From Streptomyces sp. sk2.1 (GTDB lineage: Bacteria; Actinomycetota; Actinomycetes; Streptomycetales; Streptomycetaceae), in the NCBI RefSeq assembly GCF_008120935.1, contig NZ_RDBO01000065.1, positions 120,506-161,206 on the forward strand: DNA of 40,701 nt, read 5' to 3'. The position numbers and the translations under genes are program-made. Shown in pieces: positions 24,373 through 33,245 of this stretch (its first letter is position 1; the number at the start of each line of letters is the position of its first letter). The notes under the pieces are model-generated. The model had not been told where the DNA came from. It ran no database searches and saw nothing but the letters and a program-made list of their open reading frames with translations.

Positions 24373-24413
24373 GTCGTCGATCCGGCTTCAGCGATCCGGC
24401 CGTCGTCGATCCG
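24362..24413. repeat. Two direct copies of a 23-bp sequence
   Basis: The sequence beginning GCGATCCGGCCGTCG occurs at 24362-24384 and again, identical, at 24391-24413 (period 29). The first copy includes the right arm of the terminator stem, so the second can pair with the same left arm. Partial duplication of the terminator is likely. Confidence 0.8.
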
Positions 24414-24555
24414 AAGGAAGGACGAAACCGGCGGACGGCGTCCCGGCGTGAACCGCCTCCGGCCGGACTGTGGCGGAGAGGGCCACCGAAGACCATCACT
24501 TTGTAGCGGTTCATCACATGGGACGAACCCGGAGTGCTCCTTACTGTTTCCGGCC

Positions 24556-25347
24556 ATGACGAACACATTTCCCACCCCGGCTCCGCTGCCGCCGCCCGCC
24601 GCGGGCGACCTGAACGGACGCACGGCCCTCGTGACCGGCGGCGGCAGCGGCATCGGCCGGGCCTGTGTGCTCGCCCTGGCACAGGCGGGAGCCACCGTGC
24701 ACGTGGTCGACCGGGACGCGGCGGCGGCCGGTGCGGTGGCGGAGATCACCGGCGGTCCGGTCCACGTGGCCGACCTCGCGGACCGGGACGCCGTCGACCT
24801 CCTTCCCGCGGAGGTCGACATCCTGGTCAACAACGCCGGCCTGCAGCACGTGGCCCCGCTCACGGAGTTCCCGGTGGAGCGCTTCGAGCTGATCCAGAAG
24901 GTGATGGTCACCGCCCCGTTCCTGCTCATGCGGCGGGTCCTGCCGCACATGTACGGACAGGGCTGGGGCCGGATCGTCAACATCTCCAGCGTCCACGGAC
25001 TGCGGGCCAGCGCCTACAAGTCCGCCTACGTCGCGGCCAAGCACGGCCTGGAGGGGCTGAGCAAGGTCGCCGCGATCGAGGGCGCCCCCCACGGCGTCAC
25101 CAGCAACTGCGTCAACCCCGGGTACGTCCGCACCCCGCTCGTCGAGGGCCAGATCCGGGACCAGGCCGCCGCGCACGGCATCAGCGAGGGCGACGTGCTC
25201 TCCGACGTCATGCTGGCCCGCTCACCGGTCAAGCGGCTCCTGGAGGCCGAGGAGGTCGCCGCCGCCGTCCTGTGGCTGTGCGGTCCCCACACGAGCTGCC
25301 TCACCGGGGCGTCCCTGCCGCTCGACGGCGGCTGGACCGCCGGCTGA
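24556..25347 (+). CDS. D-3-hydroxybutyrate dehydrogenase (SDR family)
   Basis: A 263-residue NAD-dependent short-chain dehydrogenase. It shows the cofactor loop VTGGGSGIG (26-34), NNAG (92-95), the catalytic Ser of VNISSVHG, and Tyr158/Lys162 in SAYVAAKHG. NCVNPGYVRTPLVEGQIRDQAAAHG and VMLARSPVKRLLEAEEVAAAVLWLCG are the pattern of D-3-hydroxybutyrate dehydrogenases rather than general SDRs. The reaction is 3-hydroxybutyrate + NAD to acetoacetate, linking PHB monomers to the CoA-transferase. The first 20 residues are a Pro-rich extension. No Shine-Dalgarno is seen; TACTGT (24542-24547) 8 bases before the ATG may be the -10 of a leaderless message. The transporter gene follows after 71 bp. Confidence 0.87.
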   Translation: MTNTFPTPAPLPPPAAGDLNGRTALVTGGGSGIGRACVLALAQAGATVHVVDRDAAAAGAVAEITGGPVHVADLADRDAVDLLPAEVDILVNNAGLQHVAPLTEFPVERFELIQKVMVTAPFLLMRRVLPHMYGQGWGRIVNISSVHGLRASAYKSAYVAAKHGLEGLSKVAAIEGAPHGVTSNCVNPGYVRTPLVEGQIRDQAAAHGISEGDVLSDVMLARSPVKRLLEAEEVAAAVLWLCGPHTSCLTGASLPLDGGWTAG

Positions 25348-25418
25348 ACCACCCCGCCCCGTCCCGCACCACCCCGCACCACGCCCTTCCGTCCCCACTC
25401 GTGAAACCCGGTGAATCC

Positions 25419-26786
25419 ATGTCTGACACCCCCAGGCCAAGAGGCGGCATCGGCCGCATCGTCGCCGCGAGCCTGATCGGCACCACCATCGAGTGGTACG
25501 ACTTCTTCCTGTACGGCTCGGCCGCCGCGCTGGTGTTCAACACACTGTTCTTCCCCTCAGCCGACCCGCTGGTGGGCACCCTGATCGCCTTCGTCACCTA
25601 CGCGATCGGATTCCTGGCCCGGCCGCTGGGCGGCATCGTCTTCGGCCACTTCGGCGACAAGATCGGCCGCAAGAAGCTGCTGGTCGTCAGCCTCCTGATG
25701 ATGGGCGGCTCGACCTTCGCCATGGGCCTGCTGCCCACCTACGAGACCCTCGGCGTCGGGGCACCGATCCTGCTGACCGTGCTCCGGCTGGTGCAGGGCT
25801 TCGCGCTGGGCGGCGAGTGGGGCGGTGCCGTGCTGATCGTCTCCGAGCACGGCGGGGACAAGCACCGCGGTTTCTGGGCGTCCTGGCCGCAGGGCGGCGC
25901 CCCCGGCGGGAACCTCCTGGCCACCGGGGTCCTGGCGCTGCTGGCCTCGTTCCAGTCGGAAGCCGCCTTCCAGTCCTGGGGCTGGCGCATCCCGTTCCTG
26001 CTGTCCGGGCTCCTCGTGGTGATCGGGCTGTGGATCCGGGTGTCGGTCTCGGAGTCCCCGGTGTTCCTGGAGGCACAGGCCAGGGCGGAGGCGGAAGCCG
26101 CCCGGGGCGTCAAGGAACAGGCCCCCGTCGTCCAGGTGTTCCGGCGCAGCTGGCGCGAGGTCCTCTCGGCCATCGGGGTCCGCTTCGGCGAGAACATCTC
26201 GTACTACATCCTGACCTCCTTCGTGCTCGTGTACGTCACCACGCACCTGGAACTGCCCAAGAGCACCGCGCTCAACGCCGTCCTGATCGGCTCCGCCATC
26301 CACTTCGTCACCATCCCGGCCTGGGGCGCGCTGTCCGACCGGATCGGGCGCCGCCCGGTCACCCTGATCGGCTCCGTGGGCATGGCCGTCTGGGCGTTCG
26401 CCTTCTTCGCCCTCGTCGACTCCGAGTCGTTCGCCGTGATCACCCTGGCCGTCACCACCGGCCTGGTGCTGCACGGCGCGATGTACGGGCCGCAGGCCGC
26501 GTTCATCTCCGAGATGTTCGACACCAAGGTCCGCTACTCCGGCGCCTCCATGGGCTCCCAGCTCGCCTCCATCGTCGCCGGGGCCCTCGCCCCGATCATC
26601 GCCGTCGAACTGCTCCGGGAATTCGGCTCCTCCACGCCCGTCAGCCTCTACCTCTGCGCGGCGGCCGTGGTCACCACGGTCACCGTGGCGGTCACCCGGG
26701 AGACCCTCGGCCGCGACCTCGCCCGCAGCCGGGACGAGGAGCGGACGGCGAAGCGGCCCCCGGTCGCCGCGGGCGACCCGGCGTGA
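25419..26786 (+). CDS. MHS-family MFS transporter, probable 3-hydroxybutyrate importer
   Basis: A 455-residue inner-membrane protein with twelve predicted helices. The metabolite:H+ symporter signatures are present: SLIGTTIEWYDFFLYGSAAALVFNTLFFP, GGIVFGHFGDKIGRKKLL, RLVQGFALGGEWGGAVL, and GALSDRIGRRPV in the second half. Known members carry small carboxylates or betaine (citrate, 2-oxoglutarate, shikimate, proline betaine). Lying 71 bp after the hydroxybutyrate dehydrogenase on the same strand, uptake of 3-hydroxybutyrate or short oligomers is inferred. ATG 25419 starts just before the first helix; a GTG at 25401 is possible. A stem-loop lies 20 bp after the stop. Confidence 0.85.
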   Translation: MSDTPRPRGGIGRIVAASLIGTTIEWYDFFLYGSAAALVFNTLFFPSADPLVGTLIAFVTYAIGFLARPLGGIVFGHFGDKIGRKKLLVVSLLMMGGSTFAMGLLPTYETLGVGAPILLTVLRLVQGFALGGEWGGAVLIVSEHGGDKHRGFWASWPQGGAPGGNLLATGVLALLASFQSEAAFQSWGWRIPFLLSGLLVVIGLWIRVSVSESPVFLEAQARAEAEAARGVKEQAPVVQVFRRSWREVLSAIGVRFGENISYYILTSFVLVYVTTHLELPKSTALNAVLIGSAIHFVTIPAWGALSDRIGRRPVTLIGSVGMAVWAFAFFALVDSESFAVITLAVTTGLVLHGAMYGPQAAFISEMFDTKVRYSGASMGSQLASIVAGALAPIIAVELLREFGSSTPVSLYLCAAAVVTTVTVAVTRETLGRDLARSRDEERTAKRPPVAAGDPA

Positions 26787-26806
26787 CCCCGCCCCGTCCG
26801 TGAACC

Positions 26807-26847
26807 GCCCGGTCCACCGGCGGCGCGAGCCGTCCGGCGGACCGGGC
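26807..26847 (+). terminator. Stem-loop after MHS transporter gene
   Basis: GCCCGGTCC-a-CCGG (26807-26820) pairs with CCGG-c-GGACCGGGC (26834-26847), 13 of 14 positions, around a 13-base loop, 20 bp after the stop codon. Likely end of the dehydrogenase-transporter transcript; the convergent gene at 26940 could share it. Confidence 0.65.
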
Positions 26848-26939
26848 CGCATCCCGTGGCCGCGGCGCGCGCCCGCGCACGGCCGGGGCACGGGTTGGCG
26901 CAGGTCGGCGAGAAGGCGCGGCCCGTCCCCGGCCCCGGG

Positions 26940-27263
26940 TCAGCCGCAGCAGAACGGGTTGTCGCAGGGATCGCCGACCTCGCTGCCGTACGCGGCGAAG
27001 TCCAGGAGGGGACCGAGCAGTTCCCGCCCGGTACGCGCGTCCAGCGGGGGCGACGAGGGACTCAGGGGCCGTCCCCAGGCGGGCGGGGTGCCGTCGGTGT
27101 CGAAGCGCCTGACGCCGTCCACGAACAGCGTCCAGAGCGGGTGATCGGGAAAGCGGTTGATCCGCAGGACCCACCACCGGCCCCCGACCTCGGCGGCGGC
27201 GGGGAAGGACGTGTGCCCCGTCGCCCGCCATCGGGGCTCCGCCCGGAGTTCGTCGTACGACAC
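26940..27263 (-). CDS. Hypothetical protein with Cys-rich C-terminus
   Basis: A 107-residue protein of no family I recognise. The N-terminal half alternates strand-like stretches (GGRWWVLRINRFPDHPLWTLFVDGVRRFD) and the C-terminus ends CDNPFCCG, with three cysteines that might bind a metal or form disulfides. No signal peptide is seen. GTG 27263 is chosen because the conserved-looking part starts at SYDELRAEPRWR; an upstream start would add a Gly/Ala/Cys-rich piece. It lies 70 bp downstream of the GH106-like gene on the same strand and may be read from that operon by chance or be independent. Codon use is normal for the window, which supports a real gene. Confidence 0.6.
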   Translation of the reverse strand: MSYDELRAEPRWRATGHTSFPAAAEVGGRWWVLRINRFPDHPLWTLFVDGVRRFDTDGTPPAWGRPLSPSSPPLDARTGRELLGPLLDFAAYGSEVGDPCDNPFCCG

Positions 27264-27333
27264 GCCGCCAGTGTGCCCGCACGCCCCGGCGCACGCCATC
27301 CCCGCACCGGGCCCGGACCGGTCCATCGCCCCG

Positions 27334-30300
27334 TCACGTCCTTTCCACCCGCAGCCGCACGGGGCCCGACAGCCCGCTCACCCGCTGCCCGGGGAAGACG
27401 AAATGCGTCGGGCTCGTCGCGTCCAGCCGGGGCGCCAGCGTCCCGAACACGGTGATGTCGACGGTACGGGTGCCGGGACCGGCCAGTTCCGTCAGGTCGA
27501 ACACGTACGGGGAGCACACCCGCACCCCGGCGGCCACCCCGTCGATCCGCACCTCCGCCGTCCCCCGGACCCGCCCGAGGTCGAGCAGGACGCGACCCCC
27601 GGCGGCCCCGTCGGGCACCGTCACCTCACGGCTGTAGCGCACCCCGCCGCTGTACTCGGCCAGGCCCAGGGTCTCCCAGTCGCCCAGGCGGATCAGCCCG
27701 GGACCGACCGTGCAGCGCAGCGGGCCGGCCAGCGCGGCACCGCCCTCCAGGCCGGGGCGGGTGCGAAGGCGCAGGGCCGCGGTCCGCGGACCGCGCGGCC
27801 CGTCGGCCGGCAGCTCGACCGTCACGGTGCGCACCCCCCGCTCCCCGACGGCGCCCACCCCGGCGGCGCACTCGGCGCCGTCCACGTACACCGTGGCCCC
27901 GCCGTGCACCGGCACCGTCAGCCGGGTCGCGCCGGGCGGCAGCAGGCACCACAGCCACTCCACGGCGGGCCGACGGCCGGGGACCGCGAACCGGACCGGC
28001 ACCACCGTGCCGTCGTCCGCGTCCGGGTCCAGCCAGCGGGCTCCCGGCAGCGGGTGCGGGCGACGGCGCAGATGCAGGGCCGCAGGGTCGCCCACCGGCT
28101 CGCGGCGCACCGCGGCCGGCTCGCGCCCCCGGGCTCCTTCGGTCCACCACGTGGCGTCGCTGTGCAGCGTCACCACCTGTCCCCCGGCCCCGTCGTCGAG
28201 GACCGCGTCCACGAGCACCGCGCGCTCGCCGTCGCCGGAGGTCTCCACGGTGATGTCGTTGTCGCCGGGGCGCAGGGCCGCCGTCACCTCGTGCCGGCGC
28301 ACCCGGGGGACCGCGTGCTCGGCGTACGGGTCGAAGCCGCCCTGCCTGCCCATGAGCCGCCCGTTCACCCGCAGCGCGCAGGGCACCCGGGAGGCCAGCT
28401 GGACCACGGCCCGGACGGGGAGGACCGGCAGGCGCAGCGTCGTGCCCACCGTCCCGGGAGCGAGGATCCACTCCGGGCGCCGGTAGCGCTCCGGATCACG
28501 GACGAGCGCCAGGTGCGCCCGCAGCTCGCAGTCCCGGTCGGGGACCAGGTCGAGGCGGAGCAGCCGGGGGCCGGCCGCCGCCCGCACCCGGCCCGTCGCG
28601 AGATGGCCCCGGTCGTCCAGGGGCACGGGCGCGCCGTCGAGCCGGACGCTCTTCGCCGCCGCGGCCCCGATCGCGAGGTGACCGTCGAAGTCCTCGTCGA
28701 GGTGCAGCACCGTGCGCAGCCGCACCGGCTCCCCGGCGACCGCGTGGCCCAGGTGTGCGAACTCCTCGGGCACGTGCCCCTTCGGACCCAGCACGGCGCG
28801 GTGCACCGGGTCCTTGCGCACGCCCAGCGAGTCGGACCATTCGAGGACCGACGACCGGACCCGCCCGGGGGCGCCGCGGGAGACGACCGCCCGCGGACCG
28901 AACGTCGCGTGCACCGTGGCCCGTGCCCGGCGGGCTCCTTCCGCCCCCGCCCAGCCGTCCCGCACACCGTCCTCGCCCGCCGCCTCCACCCGGTGCCCGA
29001 AGGTCCGGCACTCGGTGACCGCGGGGCCGGCGGACGGCGGACCCGTCGCGGGGCGGGCGAAGTCGCCCCAGGTGTCGTCGAGGGTCGGGACGAGCGTCAT
29101 CCGCCAGTCCGCGTCCGGGGGGACCTCGACGGTGACGACGGCCGGATCCGCACCGGACGCGACCGGGGAGGACGGGGGCACGGTCGTCGCCGGGGTCCCG
29201 TTCCCGGCCGGGAAGACCAGCAGCGCCGCCGGCCCCGTGTCGAAGGGGACCTCGACCTCCACGGCGCGGGCGTCACCCTCCGCGGGCACCGCCGGCAGGG
29301 CCCGCGGCGCCCCGCCGAACGGGTCCAGCAGGACCGCGGGCCCCGCCACGTCCCGCACCCGCACCCGGGCACTTCGCGCGTAGCGGCCGGGATCGAAGTC
29401 GTAGCGGGCGTCCAGCCAGCCCAGCGCGGCGCCCCGCTCGTCGGGGGCGGCGACGCTCGCCCGGGTCGCCCGGGGGCTGCCCGCGGTCAGGAACACCACC
29501 GTGGCACCGTCCACCCGGCGCGCGAGCGCGGGCACCGGGGCGCGGACGGCCGGGACCGCCCCGGCCAGCGCGGCGGCGAGGGAACCGTCCGAGTCGTCCG
29601 CGGCAGGGACGTGCACGGCCCGGCCGTCCGTGAAGCAGGCCCGCAGCTCGGCCGCCGTGACGGCCGGACCCGGGCCGACGAGACGCTCGGGAAGCGCGCC
29701 GAGCGCGATCAACCGACCGCCGGCCGAGGCGAACTCGACGAGCCGGTGCGCCGTCTCCCGCTCGACGACGGTGCACGCGGGCAGCACGACCGTGCCGTAC
29801 GCCTCGTCCGCCACCTCCAGCCGCACCCCGTCGCGGGACCGGGAGAGCCGGGCACGGGCCAGGGAGGCGTCGTCGACGACGTCGGCGTCCAGCCCCAGCC
29901 AGTCCAGGGCGCCCGGCCGGGTGCGGAACCAGGACATCTCCCCGACGAGGCCGAGGTACACCGACTGGGCGTGCTCCGCCGCGTCCGTGACCCCGTCCAG
30001 GGCGGCACCGGCCTGGGCCGTGGCGGTGGGCAGCAGGACCGCGACGTCGCACAGGTGGCGGCCCAGGCTCAAGGCCGCGCACAGCCGGGCCACCGCGTCG
30101 GCCAGGACCCGGTGGTGACGCCAGTACGGCTGCCGCCAGTCGGTCGCGGGCGGCGCCCACTCCCACCAGCCGCCCTTGGTCGTGTAGTAGACCGCGTGCG
30201 GGTTGTAGAGCGTCGCCCCGGCCCGCAGCCACGGCAGCAGCCAGTCGAACGTCTCCTCCGGCGTCCCGCCCCAGCCGGTGGAGTGGAACGCCTCGATCCA

Positions 30301-31410
30301 GGTGCGGGGGCGGCCGTAGAGGTGGGCGAGCGAGGAGTGGACGCGGGCGTCGCCGTGGTGGTCGCAGCCGGGGGCCGAGAACCAGCGGTGGGTACGGGCG
30401 TAGTCGGCGTACAGCCGCACGCCCCCGACGGGGTGCCCGGCACGGGCGGGGTCCTGCTGGTCGCAGCCGACGAGCAGACCGTGCCGCTCGTGCCAGGCGG
30501 CCAGCGGCCGGAAGAACGCCTCCTCGGCCAGTTCGGCACGGGTGTCGTGGTAGTCGCGGCGGACCCGGTGGGCGTCCGGGTCCGTGCTGTCGGCGTACAG
30601 GGCGTCGAGCCGTGCGGTGACGTCGTACCCGTGGCGGCGCAGGAACGACGCGGCGAAACCGGTGGACCAGGTGGGCAGGGCGGGCAGCTCGTCCTGGAAG
30701 GAGCCGACGACGACGGTCCCGAGGCGGTCGCCGAGCCGGCGCCCGAACTCCCCGTGCACCCGGTCCAGCAGCGCCGCGCACGCCTCCTTCCCGAGGTAGT
30801 CGAAACCGAGCGCGTCGTGGTGATGGACGGTCAGGCGCCAGCGTCCGGGGCCGGGCGCCCGCACGACCCCGTCGGCCACCGGGACCCGCACCGCGGGACC
30901 GGTGCCCCGGCCGTCGCCGTCGACCGGTTCGGCACCGCCCGCCAGCGGCCGGGCGCCGGGGGGACAGCGCAGTTCCCCGGGCCGGGCGGCCGAGGACTCG
31001 ACCACGGCGCGGGTCCGGTCGAGTCGGCGCCCGGCGCGCTCGGGCCGCTCGTCGACGAGACGGGCCTGGAGATCGGCGCCGGAGAAGCCGAGCTGGTCGT
31101 AGAACCAGAGCCCGACACCGAGTTCGCGGGCGTCCTCGCACACGCCGTCGAGCAGCGCCCACCAGGCGTCGGAGAGGAAGGGCGGATCATCGGCGTCGGA
31201 GCCGAACAGCGGGCCCGACGGCGCCAGGTTGAGGAGGACGAGCTGGTGCACCCCGCCCTCGGTGAACCGCTCCAGCTGGGCCCGCAGCCGGGACCGTTCG
31301 AGCCGCTCCCCGCTCCACCACCAGATGGCGACGGGCGAGAAGGCGCGCGGCGGATCGGCGAACGCCGCCGCCACGTCCGGCGGGAGGGGCCGGTGTCCGG
31401 GAAGTGCCAT
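27334..31410 (-). CDS. Large intracellular glycosidase, GH106-like (alpha-L-rhamnosidase type)
   Basis: A 1358-residue protein without signal peptide, so probably cytoplasmic. The N-terminus, FADPPRAFSPVAIWWWSGERLERSRLRAQLERFTEGGVHQLVLLNLAPSGP, matches the start of GH106 enzymes (FxxPP...WWWxxG). The central barrel includes VGLWFYDQLGFSG, RTWIEAFHSTGWGGTPEETFDWLLPWLRAGATLYNPHAVYY and a THAGGW-like KGGWWEWAPP. The C-terminal third contains beta-sandwich modules (LRVNGRLMG, ALRPGDNDITVE; RIDGVAAGVRV) like those of GH2-type enzymes. ATG 31410 has GAGGA upstream and follows the permease stop by 9 bases. With the GH78 gene it should strip rhamnose from imported glycosides; the exact linkage is unknown. 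Confidence 0.72.
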   Translation of the reverse strand: MALPGHRPLPPDVAAAFADPPRAFSPVAIWWWSGERLERSRLRAQLERFTEGGVHQLVLLNLAPSGPLFGSDADDPPFLSDAWWALLDGVCEDARELGVGLWFYDQLGFSGADLQARLVDERPERAGRRLDRTRAVVESSAARPGELRCPPGARPLAGGAEPVDGDGRGTGPAVRVPVADGVVRAPGPGRWRLTVHHHDALGFDYLGKEACAALLDRVHGEFGRRLGDRLGTVVVGSFQDELPALPTWSTGFAASFLRRHGYDVTARLDALYADSTDPDAHRVRRDYHDTRAELAEEAFFRPLAAWHERHGLLVGCDQQDPARAGHPVGGVRLYADYARTHRWFSAPGCDHHGDARVHSSLAHLYGRPRTWIEAFHSTGWGGTPEETFDWLLPWLRAGATLYNPHAVYYTTKGGWWEWAPPATDWRQPYWRHHRVLADAVARLCAALSLGRHLCDVAVLLPTATAQAGAALDGVTDAAEHAQSVYLGLVGEMSWFRTRPGALDWLGLDADVVDDASLARARLSRSRDGVRLEVADEAYGTVVLPACTVVERETAHRLVEFASAGGRLIALGALPERLVGPGPAVTAAELRACFTDGRAVHVPAADDSDGSLAAALAGAVPAVRAPVPALARRVDGATVVFLTAGSPRATRASVAAPDERGAALGWLDARYDFDPGRYARSARVRVRDVAGPAVLLDPFGGAPRALPAVPAEGDARAVEVEVPFDTGPAALLVFPAGNGTPATTVPPSSPVASGADPAVVTVEVPPDADWRMTLVPTLDDTWGDFARPATGPPSAGPAVTECRTFGHRVEAAGEDGVRDGWAGAEGARRARATVHATFGPRAVVSRGAPGRVRSSVLEWSDSLGVRKDPVHRAVLGPKGHVPEEFAHLGHAVAGEPVRLRTVLHLDEDFDGHLAIGAAAAKSVRLDGAPVPLDDRGHLATGRVRAAAGPRLLRLDLVPDRDCELRAHLALVRDPERYRRPEWILAPGTVGTTLRLPVLPVRAVVQLASRVPCALRVNGRLMGRQGGFDPYAEHAVPRVRRHEVTAALRPGDNDITVETSGDGERAVLVDAVLDDGAGGQVVTLHSDATWWTEGARGREPAAVRREPVGDPAALHLRRRPHPLPGARWLDPDADDGTVVPVRFAVPGRRPAVEWLWCLLPPGATRLTVPVHGGATVYVDGAECAAGVGAVGERGVRTVTVELPADGPRGPRTAALRLRTRPGLEGGAALAGPLRCTVGPGLIRLGDWETLGLAEYSGGVRYSREVTVPDGAAGGRVLLDLGRVRGTAEVRIDGVAAGVRVCSPYVFDLTELAGPGTRTVDITVFGTLAPRLDATSPTHFVFPGQRVSGLSGPVRLRVERT

Positions 31411-31419
31411 GGGATGTCC

Positions 31420-32292
31420 TCACCCCTTGAGGCCGCCTGCGAAACCCTTGATCACATAGCGCTGGAGGAGCACGAAGACCACCAGGATCGGCAGGGCGGC
31501 CAGCACCAGCCCCGCGAAGACGAGGCCGTAGTCGGAGACGTACTGCCCGACGAAGGCGAAGATGCCCACCGGCACGGTCTCCCGGCCGGAACCGCCCAGG
31601 TACAGCAGCGGGGTGAAGAAGTCGTTCCAGACGAACACGGCGTTCAGGATGATCACGGTGCCGGTGATGGGGCGCAGCAGGGGGAAGACCACCCGGGCGA
31701 AGGCCTGCCGGTGGTTGCAGCCGTCGATCAGCGCGGCCTGGGCGTAGTCCTGCGGCAGCGCGCGGATGAAACCGGTGTACAGGAAGACGGTGAACGGCAG
31801 CTGGATGCCGGTGTAGAAGAGCACCATGCCGTGGTACGTACCGAGCCAGCCCAGGTCGTCGACGAGTTTGTAGAGCGGGATCATGCCGAGCTGGAACGGC
31901 AGCACGATGCCCAGCAGGAACAGGACGTACAGCCCGTAGCCGATGCCGCGGGCCCGGCGCGCCAGGTAGTAGGCCCCCGTGGACCCGAGGACGACGAGGA
32001 GCAGCAGGCTGACGGCGGTGATGACCGTGCTGCTGAGCAGGGCGGGCCCCAGCGACGCGGAGGACCAGGCGTTGCCGAAGTTGTCGAAGGTGGGCGGCGA
32101 GGGCGGCGCCAGGGGCGAGTCGGCGATCTGCCGGGGGTCCTTCATCGCCAGGGTGACCAGGGCGTACACCGGGAAGAGGAAGACGACCGCGACGGCGATC
32201 ATGACCAGTTCGAGGGCGTACCGTCCGAAACGGGGTCCGCGGCCGCCGCGGGGCCGCTTTCCCACCGGACCGCGGGCCGTTGCGACGCTCAC
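31420..32292 (-). CDS. CUT1 sugar ABC transporter permease (MalG-like)
   Basis: A 290-residue inner-membrane permease with six predicted helices, from ALELVMIAVAVVFLFPVYALVTLAMK to LVLAALPILVVFVLLQRYV. The ATPase-contact loop (EAA motif) reads DYAQAALIDGCNHRQAFARVVFPLLRPI. The end GFAGGLKG is typical of MalG-type partners. GTG 32292 overlaps the previous permease stop by four bases (GTGA). It forms the membrane channel together with the MalF-like protein. No ATPase gene is in the operon; Streptomyces commonly uses the shared MsiK ATPase (established for other sugar systems, inferred here). Confidence 0.93.
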   Translation of the reverse strand: MSVATARGPVGKRPRGGRGPRFGRYALELVMIAVAVVFLFPVYALVTLAMKDPRQIADSPLAPPSPPTFDNFGNAWSSASLGPALLSSTVITAVSLLLLVVLGSTGAYYLARRARGIGYGLYVLFLLGIVLPFQLGMIPLYKLVDDLGWLGTYHGMVLFYTGIQLPFTVFLYTGFIRALPQDYAQAALIDGCNHRQAFARVVFPLLRPITGTVIILNAVFVWNDFFTPLLYLGGSGRETVPVGIFAFVGQYVSDYGLVFAGLVLAALPILVVFVLLQRYVIKGFAGGLKG

Positions 32293-33245
32293 GCGGTGAC
32301 CTCCCTCGCGCGCAGGTAGCGGAGCTGTACCAGGGACACCGCGGCCACGAACAGGGCGAGCACCAGGGCCACCGCGGTGCTGTATCCGAACTTCCCGTAG
32401 ACGAAGGCCTCCTTGTACAGCACGGTCGACAGCGTCTCGCTGGAGGTGCCGGGGCCGCCGTTCGTGGCGGCGTACACCTGGTCGAAGAGCTTGAGGCCGC
32501 CGATGGTCGACAGCATGAGGTTGATCGTCAGCGCCGGGGCCAGGAGGGGCCAGGTGACGTAGCGGAAGCGCTGCCAGGGGCCCGCCCCGTCGATGCGCGC
32601 CGCCTCGTGCAGCTCGGCCGGCACGCCCTGGAGCCCGGCCAGGAAGACGACCATGGAGTAGCCCGCGTACTGCCACACGACCATCGCGGCGACCGACCAC
32701 AGGGCGAGCGAGGGATCGCCGAGCCAGTCCTGGCGCAGCCCGCCGAGCCCGATCGCACCGAGGACCCCGTTGAGCCCGGCGCCGTTGTCGGGGTTGTAGA
32801 TGTACTTCCACAGGATCGCGACCATGACCGGGCTGACTATCGCGGGCGCGAAGAAGATCAGCCGCAGCACGGCACGGGACCGGATGCGGGCATGGACGCC
32901 GAGGGCGAGCAACAGCCCGATGCCGTTCTGGACGACGACCACGGCGACGGTCAGCAGCAGGGTGTTGCCGACGGACTCCAGGGCCCGGTCGTCGTCGAGC
33001 AGGGTGCGGAAGTTGTCCAGGCCGGTGAAGGAGAAACCGCCGATGCCGGACCAGTCGGTGAAGGCGTACATCACCCCGGCGAGGCTCGGATAGAGGACGA
33101 CGACCGCGTAGACGACGAGCGCGGGCACGACGAAGAGCCGGGGCGGGAGGGTGTGGTCACGGCGCCGGGCCGGACGGCCGGGACCGGGGCGCGGCCCCGG
33201 CCGCTTCCCGGCGACCGCGCGTTCCTCGGAGGAGGTGCTCGTCAC
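32289..33245 (-). CDS. CUT1 sugar ABC transporter permease (MalF-like)
   Basis: A 318-residue inner-membrane permease. A basic, Pro/Arg-rich cytoplasmic N-terminus (about 1-35) precedes six predicted helices beginning LFVVPALVVYAVVVLYPSLAGVMYAF. The EAA loop is ELHEAARIDGAGPWQRFRYVTWPLLAPAL, and WLGDPSLALWSVAAMVVWQYAGYSMVVFLAGLQGVP is typical of UgpA/MalF-type subunits. GTG 33245 overlaps the binding-protein stop by four bases, with GGGAAGG upstream. It pairs with the MalG-like permease to carry the oligosaccharide delivered by the lipoprotein. Confidence 0.94.
   Translation of the reverse strand: MTSTSSEERAVAGKRPGPRPGPGRPARRRDHTLPPRLFVVPALVVYAVVVLYPSLAGVMYAFTDWSGIGGFSFTGLDNFRTLLDDDRALESVGNTLLLTVAVVVVQNGIGLLLALGVHARIRSRAVLRLIFFAPAIVSPVMVAILWKYIYNPDNGAGLNGVLGAIGLGGLRQDWLGDPSLALWSVAAMVVWQYAGYSMVVFLAGLQGVPAELHEAARIDGAGPWQRFRYVTWPLLAPALTINLMLSTIGGLKLFDQVYAATNGGPGTSSETLSTVLYKEAFVYGKFGYSTAVALVLALFVAAVSLVQLRYLRAREVTA

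Noticed and set aside
24315..24555. Transcription read-through making hydrolase, dehydrogenase and transporter one simple operon
   Set aside because: An 11-bp stem-loop and 241 bp separate the hydrolase from the dehydrogenase; separate transcripts are more likely.
27157..32319. A 1720-codon open frame antisense to the glycosidase/permease genes
   Set aside because: Arg/Pro/Gly/His-rich low-complexity translation with no domain; a typical shadow frame of a GC-rich gene. The minus strand has clear GH106-like and ABC permease motifs.
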